Source: Croceicoccus marinus
Lineage (GTDB): Bacteria; Pseudomonadota; Alphaproteobacteria; Sphingomonadales; Sphingomonadaceae
Direction: 5' to 3'
Length of the DNA: 64,000 nt
Assembly: GCF_001661675.2 (NCBI RefSeq)
Contig: NZ_CP019603.1
Span: 372,001-436,000, forward strand
Shown here: positions 1-8,282 of the stretch, piece by piece
Layout of the letters: each line of letters begins with the position of its first letter
Numbering within the stretch: position 1 is the stretch's first letter
The notes under the pieces: model-generated
Database searches by the model: none
What the model was told of the DNA's origin: nothing
Seen by the model: the letters and a program-made list of their open reading frames with translations, nothing else
Position numbers and translations under genes: made by a program

Positions 1-759
1 GTGCCGGGCATAACCCAGATGCTGTTCTATGCGCTGGTGATCTGGCTGCTGGTCCTTTTCCGCCCCTCCATCGCGCCGCGCAGCGACCGCGCCGGATGGG
101 GTGAGCGGATGCGCGCGCTGTCGCGCATCATCGACATGCTGGCGCTGATCGCACTGGTCATCGGCGGCATCGCGCTGGGCTGGATGAGCCCGACCGAGGC
201 CGCTTCGATCGGCGTGTCGGGCGCGCTGCTGATTTCGGCGCTGCGCCGCCGCCTGTCGCTGCCCATGCTTCAACACGCCTTTGGCGAGACGCTGCGAACC
301 AGCGGCATGATCCTGCTGGTGGTGATCGGGGCACTGGTCTTCTCGGTCTTCGTCAGCGTCACCGGGCTGGCCGATGCGCTGGGCACGCTGGTCACCGCGT
401 TCGACCTGGGACCCGTTGCCACCCTGCTGCTGGTCGCGCTGCTGCTGCTGCTGCTGGGCTCGGTGCTCGACGGGCTGGCGCTGATGCTGCTGACCACGCC
501 GATCCTGCTGCCCATCGTGCAGCAGGTGGGCATGTCGCCAATCTGGTTCGGCATCTTCATCTGCCGCGCGATGGAGATCGGCTTCGTCCACCCGCCGCTG
601 GGCATGAACCTCTATGTCATCCAGGGCGTGGCCAAGGACGTGCCGATCACCCGCATCTTCAAGGGCGTGACCCCCTTCCTGCTCAGCGATCTGCTGCATC
701 TGCTGCTGCTGATCCTGTTCCCCGCCATGGCCTTGTGGCTGCCGACGATACTGGAATGA
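1..759 (+). CDS. TRAP transporter large permease (DctM family), C-terminal part
   Basis: Membrane permease of a tripartite ATP-independent periplasmic transporter, which imports organic acids using the ion gradient. Only about 250 C-terminal residues are in the window; full DctM proteins are about 430 residues, so the true start lies to the left and the GTG at base 1 is only the first codon seen. Long hydrophobic stretches alternate with short loops, and the family signature near the end reads FVHPPLGMNLYVIQGVA, matching the conserved G-x-x-x-P-P-x-G-x-N element. Its stop overlaps the next start as ATGA (756-759), so it is co-translated with a CoA-dehydratase subunit. The matching solute receptor is encoded at 5034, so the transporter genes are split by the catabolic genes, which suggests they import the substrate of those enzymes. 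The small DctQ subunit is presumably upstream. Confidence 0.85.
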   Translation: MPGITQMLFYALVIWLLVLFRPSIAPRSDRAGWGERMRALSRIIDMLALIALVIGGIALGWMSPTEAASIGVSGALLISALRRRLSLPMLQHAFGETLRTSGMILLVVIGALVFSVFVSVTGLADALGTLVTAFDLGPVATLLLVALLLLLLGSVLDGLALMLLTTPILLPIVQQVGMSPIWFGIFICRAMEIGFVHPPLGMNLYVIQGVAKDVPITRIFKGVTPFLLSDLLHLLLLILFPAMALWLPTILE

Positions 760-1640
760 AGCCTATGATCGCCTCTGTCGGGCCGGTGCTGCCCCTTCCC
801 CTGCTTCGCGCGACGGGCCGCTATCGCGGCGCGCTGGGCTGGAATGTCGAGCGGGAGATGCCCTTTGCCGACCGCTGGCTGGAATCGAAGTTCCCCCGCT
901 GGGCCTTCTCGATCCTCGAAGATTGGGGCGCGGGACGGTTCGACGATCTGGAGACGGTCGTGTTCTCGCGCGCGGACGATGGGGCGCAGCGGCTGTATTA
1001 CTATGTCTGCGAATTGCAGCGACGCGGCGTGATGGGCGGGCCGCTGCCGCTGATCTGCGACGTCACGCTGATCCCCCGTCCGCACGGCCAGGCGCACCTG
1101 GAAGCCGCGCTGGCACGGCTGGCGGACCGGCTGGACGTGGGCAGGGACGCGCTGGCGCGTGCTCTGGACGAAGCCGCCTTGGGCGCACCCATGCCCCCGG
1201 AAGGGAACGGCCCGCTGTGCCTGCTGGCCGGAACCCCGCCGCCCGACCGCCGCCTGCACGATGCGGCGGCGCAGGCGGGCTGGCGCATGCACGGACCCAC
1301 GCTGACCGAAAGCTGGAACGACATGGCTGCGATCCCGCCGGAGCCGGGCGAGAGTCCCTTTGCCGCGCTGGCCCGCGCGATGCGCGCGACCACCGCCGCC
1401 AGCCGCGGCTTCCGCGACCGCAACGCCGCGCTCGCCGCCGAGGTCGGGCAGACCGGCGCCAGCGCCGCGGTGCTATGGTTCACCGAAGAGGACGAGGCCC
1501 GCATCTGGGACCTGCCCGGACAGAAGCGCGTGCTGGAGGAGCTGGGCGTGCCGGTGCTTGCGCTGACCCGCCGCGACTGGGCGGCACGCAACGGCGCGGG
1601 CCGCGAAATTACGCAGTTCCTGAAGGAGACAGCCGCATGA
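756..1640 (+). CDS. 2-hydroxyacyl-CoA dehydratase family subunit (smaller, alpha/BcrC-like)
   Basis: Protein of 294 residues related to the subunits of 2-hydroxyacyl-CoA dehydratases and benzoyl-CoA reductases, which remove water from 2-hydroxyacyl-CoA or reduce aryl-CoA through a ketyl-radical mechanism. The family is recognised from the block VVFSRADDGAQRLYYYVCEL at about residues 67-86 and the repeated Rossmann-like halves ending in GVPVLALTRRDW. The position where active subunits often carry a cluster-ligating Cys (SCD) here reads ADD, so this subunit may not hold an iron-sulfur cluster. The ATG at 756 overlaps the upstream stop; the open frame reaches 735, but coupling favours 756. The gene overlaps the CoA-transferase at 1637 by 4 bases, and the second subunit lies directly beyond it. 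The assignment to the superfamily is firm; the reaction is inferred. Confidence 0.7.
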   Translation: MKPMIASVGPVLPLPLLRATGRYRGALGWNVEREMPFADRWLESKFPRWAFSILEDWGAGRFDDLETVVFSRADDGAQRLYYYVCELQRRGVMGGPLPLICDVTLIPRPHGQAHLEAALARLADRLDVGRDALARALDEAALGAPMPPEGNGPLCLLAGTPPPDRRLHDAAAQAGWRMHGPTLTESWNDMAAIPPEPGESPFAALARAMRATTAASRGFRDRNAALAAEVGQTGASAAVLWFTEEDEARIWDLPGQKRVLEELGVPVLALTRRDWAARNGAGREITQFLKETAA

Positions 1641-3739
1641 AACCGCTGGCCGGACACCGCCTTGCCATGCTGGGCGCGATGCGGGACCGCCCGCTCGCCC
1701 GCTATCTGCTGTCGATGGGGGCAGAGCCTTGCGAACGGGTGGAGGATGCCTCGTTCGTGATCGACGACCTGGGACTTGCCGAAACGCGCGAGCTGCCGAT
1801 CCCGGCCAGCGCGGTCCATGTCTCGGTCACCCCGTTCGGATCGGGCGGCCCGCTGTCGCAGTGGAAGGGCGGAGAGCTGGTCGCATCCGCCATGGGCGGC
1901 GCGCTGCGCGTGACGGGCGAGCCGGGCCTGCCGCCGGTCAAGGAAGCGCTCGACGCGTGCACGTTCCATGCCGACATGGTGGCGGCCTGCGGCGCGATGG
2001 CGGCACATTATGCGCGTGGAAACGGCAAGTTCGGGCACGGAAGGGGCCAGCATGTCGACGTGTCGATCCAGCAGGTCGCCTTCAGCCGCAATTTCAACGG
2101 CGTGCTGGTCTGGCAGTTCGACCGGCGCAAGCTGGAACGAGTCGGCGGATCGCTCGCCTATGGCAAGGCCAAGGTGCGCGCGATCTGGACGCTGGCCGAC
2201 GGCTGGTGCTTCCATTCGCTGATGACGGGCCGGCTGGGCGCACCCGCGAACCAGGCCCTCTCTGACTGGATGGACGATGCCGGCATGCCCAACCCGCTGG
2301 CGGGTACCGACTGGCTATCCTATAATCGATCGACCCTGCCCGCCGAAACGCGCGCGGTATGGGAAGCCGCCATCGCGGCGTTCTTCGCCAGCCGGACCAA
2401 GGCTGAGATTGCCGACGAGGGGCACCGGCGCGGCATCAATGCCTGCGTCGTGAACGAACCGGCGGACGTGCTGGCCGATCGGCACCTGGCCGCGCGCGGT
2501 TTCTTCGATACTCCCAGCGGTCTGCCCGAACGCTTTGCCGCTCTGCGAGAGGGCGAGGCGAAAGCGCTACCGAATCCAGCCGTTCATGCGGGCGAGCGGC
2601 CCGGCCCGCTGTCGGGCGTCAGGGTGCTGGATTTTGCCTGGGCGCTGGTCGGATCGATCACCACCAAGACGCTGGGCGACCTGGGGGCCGAGATCGTGAA
2701 GATCGAAAGCCGCACTCGCCCCGATCTCGCCCGGCTGGACGTCCAGGTGTCGGCGTCGGAACATGGCAATCTGGACGACAAGCCATGGTTCGCCCATCTC
2801 AACAGTTCCAAGCGCAGCCTGTCGCTCGACATGAAGAACCCGCGTGCGCGCGAGATCCTGGACCCGCTCATCGACTGGGCCGATGTGGTGGTGGAGAATT
2901 TCTCGCCCGGCACCATGGGCAAGCTGGGGCTGGATTACGACACGCTGGCACGGCGCAATCCCGGCATCGTGATGGTATCGGGCAGCGTGTTCGGCCAAAC
3001 CGGGCCGATGGCGCAGGAATGGGGCGTCGACGGCACCGGCGGCGCGCTGTCGGGGCGGACCTTCCTGACCGGCTATCCCGGCCGCGATCCGGTGATCCCC
3101 GGCGCGGTGCCCTATGGCGATGTCATCGTGCCCTTCGTGATGGCCGCCGGTGTCGCGGCCGGGCTGCAGCACCGGCGCGACACCGGGCGCGGCTGCCACA
3201 TCGATGCATCGATGTACGAGATCTGCGTCCAGCAGATGCGCCCCAGCCTGGCCGCCGCGCTGGCCGGGCAGCGTCCGCAGCGCATGGGCAATGCCGATCC
3301 GCAGGTGCATTTCCAAGACGTGTTCCCCGCCGCGGGCGAGGATCGCTGGGTCGCCATCAGCGCGTTCACTGCCGATGAATACGAAAAGCTAATCGCCATT
3401 ACCGGCAGCGACATCTCCGCCTGGACCGCCGCCCGCGAGGATCGCGCCATCGCGCGGGAGCTTCAGGCCGCAGGTCTGGCCTGCGGCGTGGTGCAGGATG
3501 CCGAGGACATGATCGATCACGACCCGCAGCTTGCCGAAAGGGGCGCGCTGGTCATGCTGGACCATCCGCTGCTGGGCCCGTTCGGCCATATCGCCACGCC
3601 GATCCGCTTTTCGCACGATGGCTTCGAACCATTCCGCGCCCCGCGCATGGGCGAGCATTGCCGCGAAATCGCGCATGACATCTGCGGCCTGTCCGATGCC
3701 GCCATCGACGATCTGACCCAGGCCGGAGTCTTCCAATGA
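1637..3739 (+). CDS. Tandem-domain CaiB/BaiF (class III) CoA-transferase
   Basis: Protein of 700 residues made of two class III CoA-transferase modules, about twice the usual 380-420. These enzymes move CoA between carboxylic acids through an Asp-bound anhydride. The N-terminal module carries GRGQHVDVSIQQ with the expected nucleophile Asp141 but lacks much of the normal N-terminal Rossmann start. The C-terminal module begins near residue 325 (LSGVRVLDFAWALVG), has the usual VVVENFSPGTMGKLGLDY block, and GRGCHIDASMYE with Asp523. Both ends overlap neighbours by ATGA, placing it between the two dehydratase subunits. It probably activates the imported acid for the dehydratase. Fused double modules are known in the family; whether both sites work cannot be told from sequence. 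Confidence 0.85.
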   Translation: MKPLAGHRLAMLGAMRDRPLARYLLSMGAEPCERVEDASFVIDDLGLAETRELPIPASAVHVSVTPFGSGGPLSQWKGGELVASAMGGALRVTGEPGLPPVKEALDACTFHADMVAACGAMAAHYARGNGKFGHGRGQHVDVSIQQVAFSRNFNGVLVWQFDRRKLERVGGSLAYGKAKVRAIWTLADGWCFHSLMTGRLGAPANQALSDWMDDAGMPNPLAGTDWLSYNRSTLPAETRAVWEAAIAAFFASRTKAEIADEGHRRGINACVVNEPADVLADRHLAARGFFDTPSGLPERFAALREGEAKALPNPAVHAGERPGPLSGVRVLDFAWALVGSITTKTLGDLGAEIVKIESRTRPDLARLDVQVSASEHGNLDDKPWFAHLNSSKRSLSLDMKNPRAREILDPLIDWADVVVENFSPGTMGKLGLDYDTLARRNPGIVMVSGSVFGQTGPMAQEWGVDGTGGALSGRTFLTGYPGRDPVIPGAVPYGDVIVPFVMAAGVAAGLQHRRDTGRGCHIDASMYEICVQQMRPSLAAALAGQRPQRMGNADPQVHFQDVFPAAGEDRWVAISAFTADEYEKLIAITGSDISAWTAAREDRAIARELQAAGLACGVVQDAEDMIDHDPQLAERGALVMLDHPLLGPFGHIATPIRFSHDGFEPFRAPRMGEHCREIAHDICGLSDAAIDDLTQAGVFQ

Positions 3740-5037
3740 CCAGAGCGCCCTCAACAACAGGCACCGGCCAGCGCATGCGCAAGACACTGGCCTGCACGGC
3801 CGAGGCCGCCGCCTATCAGAAGGCCTATGGCATGGACCTGCGCCGCCGCGTGGTGGACGAAGGCGAGCCCTTTGCCATCGTGCAGGCCGACACCCCGCAC
3901 GAGATATTCCACGCAATGGACATACCGATCATCACCAACCAATGGTGGTCGGCCTATATCTCGGCCAAGCAGCTGTCGGGCCATTATTTCGAGGTTCTGG
4001 GGGACAAGGGCTATCCCGGCAACAGCTGCAAATATTGCTCGCTTGGCTTTGCCTGCACTTTGGCGAACGATCCCGAAACCGCGCCCTGGGGCGGCTTGCC
4101 GCGACCCACGGTGCTGGTCGCGCGGCTGACCTGCGACTGCATCCAGCATGTCTTCGGCCAGTGGGCCGAGGCGATGGATACCGAGTTCTTCCCGATGGAA
4201 GCCCCCGCGTGGGAGCACAAGGACCCGCGCTGGTTCGAGAATGCGCTGGACGACTGGGAGGAAGTCTATGGCCCCGCGCGCATCGACCTGATGGTCGCGG
4301 AAATGCGCGAGCTGATCGCCCTTCTGGAACAGCGCACCGGACGGCGTTTCGACGAGGAGAAGTTCCGGCACCTGATGGAACAGATCAACGTGCAGGAAGG
4401 CTATATCTGGGAAGCGAACCAGGCGCTGGCCAAGGCGCGCCCCTGCCCCGTGTCGATCGGCGAGCAGATGTCGAACACCATGATCCCCCAGTGGCACCGC
4501 GGATCCGACTGGGCGGTCGCGCATGCCAGGAAGTTCCGCGACGAGGTGATGGAGCGCATCGCGCAGGGCGAAGGCGCCGCGCAGGACGAGCGCGTCCGCC
4601 TGATGTGGATCGGCGCGGGGCTGTGGCACGATCCCGGCTTCTACCAGGCGCTGGAGGAGAAGATCGGCGCGGTCTTCGTCTGGTCGATGTACATGCCCTT
4701 TGCGGGGCCGCAATATATCCGCGCGCTGAAAGGCAGGCCGATGGAAGCGCTGGCCAGCCGGATCTGTTCGATGAACGAGGTGCTGCACCTGCCCCCCTGG
4801 ATGAACGGCTGGATGGGGAACGAGGCGCAGCGCTGCGGCATCGATGCCGCGCTGGTGCTGCTGCCGCCCGACAACCGCCTGTCGCAATCGGGCACCAGGA
4901 TGACCGCGCATACGCTGGAGGAAGCCGGCGTGCCGGTGCTGATGCTGGATGCCGACATGGTCGATGCCGCCAACTGGGACCATGACCGCATGGTGACGCT
5001 GGTGTGCGACTTCCTGAAGGAGAAGAGGCTGGCATGA
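3736..5037 (+). CDS. 2-hydroxyacyl-CoA dehydratase family subunit (larger, HgdB/BcrB-like)
   Basis: Protein of 433 residues of the HgdB/HadB/BcrB superfamily. Seen: IPIITNQWWSAYISAKQLSG, a Cys-rich segment SCKYCSLGFAC (Cys98, Cys101, Cys107), then TCDC (Cys133, Cys135) at the place where homologues have their ligand motif, followed by the C-terminal half with GVPVLMLDADMVDAANWD, the usual end block. These cysteines could bind a [4Fe-4S] cluster. Known enzymes of this family need an ATP-dependent activator of the ASKHA type and are inactivated by oxygen; no activator gene is in the window. Overlaps of 4 bases on both sides couple it to the CoA-transferase and the TRAP receptor. The superfamily call is good. 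Whether it is a dehydratase, reductase or something else is open. Confidence 0.75.
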   Translation: MTRAPSTTGTGQRMRKTLACTAEAAAYQKAYGMDLRRRVVDEGEPFAIVQADTPHEIFHAMDIPIITNQWWSAYISAKQLSGHYFEVLGDKGYPGNSCKYCSLGFACTLANDPETAPWGGLPRPTVLVARLTCDCIQHVFGQWAEAMDTEFFPMEAPAWEHKDPRWFENALDDWEEVYGPARIDLMVAEMRELIALLEQRTGRRFDEEKFRHLMEQINVQEGYIWEANQALAKARPCPVSIGEQMSNTMIPQWHRGSDWAVAHARKFRDEVMERIAQGEGAAQDERVRLMWIGAGLWHDPGFYQALEEKIGAVFVWSMYMPFAGPQYIRALKGRPMEALASRICSMNEVLHLPPWMNGWMGNEAQRCGIDAALVLLPPDNRLSQSGTRMTAHTLEEAGVPVLMLDADMVDAANWDHDRMVTLVCDFLKEKRLA

Positions 5038-6095
5038 CCGCCGCGCGCGCAGTTTTCGGCAGGTGGGCCGCCATCGTGCTGCTGGCGCTGGCCGGGCTGC
5101 TGGCGGGCTGCGCACAGCCTGCCCCGCCGGGAGTGACGGTGCTGACCTATGCCAGCCCATACGGCCCCGGCCACCCGTTCAGCCGCGCCGACCAGGAGTG
5201 GATCGACTGGGTGGAGAAGGAATCGGGCGGCAGCATCCAAATTCGCCCGAACTGGTCGGGCCAGCTGCTGTCCAGCGACATGTCGCTTGAGGAATTGCGC
5301 CACGGGGTCGCCGACATTGGCCTCATCACCCCGATCTATTCGCGCGGGGGAACGCATCTGACCCGCATCCAGACGGGTTTCTATTCGGGCGCGGACACCA
5401 TGCCGCAGCAGCTGGCGCTGTATCGCTGCATGCTGGAAAGCAGTCCGCAATTGAGAGCCGAGATCGCCGGGCTGAAGGTGCTGGCCGTGCAGGGCGGGCC
5501 GACCGTGGGCATCGTGACGCGCGACCGCAGGCTGTCCAGCCTGGACGATCTGCAGGGCCTGCGCCTGCGCGCCCCGACAGAACTGCTGACCGTGCTGGGC
5601 ACCCTGGGCGCGGACCCCGTCAACATGCCAATGGGAGAGGTCTATTCCGCGCTGGCCAAGGGGGTGATCGACGGGGTGATCGCGCCTGCCGACACGTTCC
5701 GGTCGCTGCATTTCGCCGAGGTGACGGGCCATTTCAACACGCTGGTGATCCCGCGCGGCGCCTATCCCGCGCGCGCCATGGGGCAGGAACGCTGGGACCG
5801 GCTGACGCCCGAACACCAGGCGCTGCTGGAACGGGGCATCGCGGTCTGGGAAGCGGCGATGATGACCGAGCTCGAGACCGCCTGGCAGCAGGGATATGAC
5901 GAGGCCGTGGCGCAGGGGATCGAGATCAGGGGCATGTCGCGGTCCGAACAGGCGCGCTTCGACGCGCTCTACCTTGCCGATGCGGAGCGCAATGCGCAGG
6001 CGCTGGGCCGCTTCGGCATCGATGGCGAGGCGGTGTTCCGCACCGCCCGAAGCAGCCTGCGCGAAGACGGCGCAATCTCATGCAACGAGGAGTGA
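5034..6095 (+). CDS. TRAP transporter solute-binding lipoprotein (DctP family)
   Basis: Periplasmic substrate receptor for the TRAP permease ending at 759. The ATG at 5034 overlaps the previous stop (ATGA), giving 353 residues; an earlier in-frame start is unlikely. The N-terminus is a lipoprotein signal with lipobox LLAGC, so Cys25 would be lipidated and the receptor tethered to the membrane. Family features follow: YASPYGPGHPFSRADQEWIDWVEKE, LEELRHGVADIGLI, LQGLRLRAPTELLTVLGTLGADPVNMPMGEVYSALAKGVIDGVI (shown in part as the usual R-x-P plus E-x-Y-x-A-L pattern) and the conserved Arg that clamps a carboxylate. The substrate is therefore probably an organic acid. Its position after the dehydratase genes suggests the acid is the precursor of the CoA-ester handled there. 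Confidence 0.9.
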   Translation: MTAARAVFGRWAAIVLLALAGLLAGCAQPAPPGVTVLTYASPYGPGHPFSRADQEWIDWVEKESGGSIQIRPNWSGQLLSSDMSLEELRHGVADIGLITPIYSRGGTHLTRIQTGFYSGADTMPQQLALYRCMLESSPQLRAEIAGLKVLAVQGGPTVGIVTRDRRLSSLDDLQGLRLRAPTELLTVLGTLGADPVNMPMGEVYSALAKGVIDGVIAPADTFRSLHFAEVTGHFNTLVIPRGAYPARAMGQERWDRLTPEHQALLERGIAVWEAAMMTELETAWQQGYDEAVAQGIEIRGMSRSEQARFDALYLADAERNAQALGRFGIDGEAVFRTARSSLREDGAISCNEE

Positions 6096-6100
6096 GAACG

Positions 6101-7093
6101 ATGATGGAGAGGACCCGAACTGCCCTGCGGGGAAGCGCGGCGGCGGCGGCCATGGCGGCGCTGGCGATGGCCCTGCCCGCGATGGCGGAGGACGAGCAGG
6201 CCCCCGCCCCTCCGGGCCCGATCGGCGATCCGACCGGCCATGGCGCATGGCCGGCCATTGCGGAATCGCGCGCCGATGCGCCGGGCTTCACCATCTATCG
6301 CCCCGCGCGCCTGCCCGATCGGCCGCTGCCGCTGGTGCTGTGGGGCAATGGCGGCTGCCGCGACGCGGGGCTATCGGCGGCGCATTTCCTGCGCGAGGTC
6401 GCGAGCCACGGCTATATCGTCATCGCCAATGGCGCGCCGCGCGGCGAACAGCCGGTGGATCCGGGACTGCCCGAACCCGAAGCGGCCGAAACGAGCGAAC
6501 CCCAATCCCCGCCTCCCCCGCCCCCGATGGGCCCGGACGAGACAAGCACCGCGCAGATGCTGGCCGGGATCGACTGGGCCATGGCGGCCAACACGCGCGC
6601 GGGCGATAGCCTGGAAGGCCATGTCGACACCGACCGCGTCGCGGTCATGGGCCACAGCTGCGGCGGGCTGCAGGCACTGCAGGCGGGCGCCGACCCGCGC
6701 GTCGACGCGGTGGTCGCGCTGGCCAGCGGGGTCTATGTGCAGACCGGCCCCGCGCGCAGCGGCGTGAACATCGCCAAGGCGGATCTGGCGCGGCTGCATA
6801 CCCCCGTCGCCTATATCCTGGGCGGGCCGAGCGACATTGCCTATCCCAACGGAATGGACGATTTTCAGCGGATCGAGCACGTGCCGGTGATGGCTGCTTC
6901 GCTCGACGTGGGGCACGGCGGGACGTTCAACCGGCCCGCGGGCGGCGAATGGGCGCTGGTCGGCACCGCCTGGCTCGACTGGCAGCTGAAGCAGGACGCC
7001 GCCGCCGCGCAATTCTTCACCGGCCCCGACTGCCGCCTTTGCGTATTGCCGGAATGGACCATCCGGCGAAAGAACTTCCCGGAGAACCCATGA
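6101..7093 (+). CDS. Secreted alpha/beta hydrolase (esterase-like)
   Basis: Protein of 330 residues with a Sec signal ending near AMA-EDE, so periplasmic or exported. It has the alpha/beta-hydrolase core: PLPLVLWGNGGCRDAG (oxyanion region) and the nucleophile elbow GHSCGG with Ser186; a likely His lies in DVGHGGTFNRP. A low-complexity Pro/Glu stretch sits at about residues 125-145 before the catalytic elbow. The start chosen (ATG 6101) has GAGGAG 8-14 bases upstream; the open frame extends to 6080. It could release the acid taken up by the TRAP system from an ester or lactone, which would explain its place between the receptor and the second CoA-transferase. The substrate is unknown. Confidence 0.75.
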   Translation: MMERTRTALRGSAAAAAMAALAMALPAMAEDEQAPAPPGPIGDPTGHGAWPAIAESRADAPGFTIYRPARLPDRPLPLVLWGNGGCRDAGLSAAHFLREVASHGYIVIANGAPRGEQPVDPGLPEPEAAETSEPQSPPPPPPMGPDETSTAQMLAGIDWAMAANTRAGDSLEGHVDTDRVAVMGHSCGGLQALQAGADPRVDAVVALASGVYVQTGPARSGVNIAKADLARLHTPVAYILGGPSDIAYPNGMDDFQRIEHVPVMAASLDVGHGGTFNRPAGGEWALVGTAWLDWQLKQDAAAAQFFTGPDCRLCVLPEWTIRRKNFPENP

Positions 7094-8244
7094 ACCAACC
7101 GCTTGCCGGCATCACGATTGCCGATTTCAGCCATGTCATGGCCGGTCCCTATGCCACCCATCTGCTGTGCATGCTGGGGGCCGACGTCATCAAGATCGAG
7201 GCGAAGGGCGGCGACAATTTCCGAAATTACGGTGCCGACCGGCGCTTCGACGGGATGTCGCCGGCCTTCATCGCGGCCAATGCGGGCAAGAAATCGATCG
7301 CGCTGGACCTGAAGGAAGATGGCGACGCCGCCATCGCGCAGCGCATCGTCGCGCGCTGCGACGTGGTGGTCGAGAATTTCCGCCCCGGCGTGATGGCGCG
7401 GCTGAACCTGGGCTATGACCAGGTCCGCGCCGCCAATCCGGACGTGATCTATTGCTCGATCTCGGGCTATGGGCAGGACAGTCCGCAGCGCGACTGGCCG
7501 GCGATCGACAATATCGTGCAGGCGACCAGCGGCATGATGCTGCTGAGCGGCAGCGAGACCGACGATCCCGTGCGCGTGGGTTTCCCCATCGTCGACACGC
7601 TGACCGGCCAGTCGGCGGCCATCGCGATCCTGAGCGCGGTGGTGCGCAGGCAGAACGGCGGCGGCGGCAGCCATATCGACGTCGCCATGTTCGATGCCGC
7701 GCTGGCGTTCATGACCTCGGCGCTGACACCCTTCATGGTGACGGGGCAGTCGATGCCGCGCATGGGCAATACCGGCTATTCGGGCCTGCCCACCGCGTCG
7801 CTGTTCACCGCGCGCGACGGGCGCGAGATTTCGCTGGGCGTGGTGCAGCCCAACCAGTTCGCGGCGCTGGCACGTTTCCTGGACCGGCTGGACTGGCTGG
7901 AGGATCCGCGCTTTGCCACCCCCGATGCGCGGCGCAAGAATTTCGACGCGATGACCCGCGAACTCGCCGCGGTGTTCGCAGCCCGCGATGCGGCGGACTG
8001 GGAAACCGGCCTGAATGCGGCGGGCATCCCCTGCGGCATGGTGCGCAAGGTAGAGGAAGCCGTTGCGCTGGCAGGCCCCGACGCGATGGTGACAATGGCG
8101 ATCGAGGGGATTCCGGGCGGCGACACGGTCGCCATTCCGGGTGCCGGTTTCCGCATGACGCCGGACGGGCCGGGGACCGACAGGCCCCCGCCCCGGCTGG
8201 ATGCCGACCGCGCGGACATACTGGAATGGCTGGACCGCGATTGA
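7090..8244 (+). CDS. CaiB/BaiF (class III) CoA-transferase
   Basis: Single-module class III CoA-transferase of 384 residues, normal family length. Seen: ITIADFSHVMAGPYATHLL at the N-terminus (Rossmann start), GADVIKIE, VVVENFRPGVMARLNLGYDQ, and GGGSHIDVAMFD containing the expected catalytic Asp197. Start ATG 7090 overlaps the hydrolase stop (ATGA). It is the last gene of the plus-strand operon and converges on ferA, separated by a GC-rich hairpin. With the tandem transferase at 1637 the operon has two activities of the same class, possibly for substrate activation and for recovering CoA from the product. Confidence 0.88.
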   Translation: MNQPLAGITIADFSHVMAGPYATHLLCMLGADVIKIEAKGGDNFRNYGADRRFDGMSPAFIAANAGKKSIALDLKEDGDAAIAQRIVARCDVVVENFRPGVMARLNLGYDQVRAANPDVIYCSISGYGQDSPQRDWPAIDNIVQATSGMMLLSGSETDDPVRVGFPIVDTLTGQSAAIAILSAVVRRQNGGGGSHIDVAMFDAALAFMTSALTPFMVTGQSMPRMGNTGYSGLPTASLFTARDGREISLGVVQPNQFAALARFLDRLDWLEDPRFATPDARRKNFDAMTRELAAVFAARDAADWETGLNAAGIPCGMVRKVEEAVALAGPDAMVTMAIEGIPGGDTVAIPGAGFRMTPDGPGTDRPPPRLDADRADILEWLDRD

Positions 8245-8253
8245 TCCGGCAAG

Positions 8254-8282
8254 TGCAGGCGGGCCGCTTCAGCCCGCCTGCA
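8254..8282. terminator. Hairpin between converging genes
   Basis: An 11-bp perfect stem TGCAGGCGGGC / GCCCGCCTGCA with a 7-base loop lies between the CoA-transferase stop (8244) and the ferA stop (8269-8271), overlapping the last ferA codons. It has no T-run on either side, so it may be a barrier hairpin rather than a classic intrinsic terminator. Confidence 0.45.
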
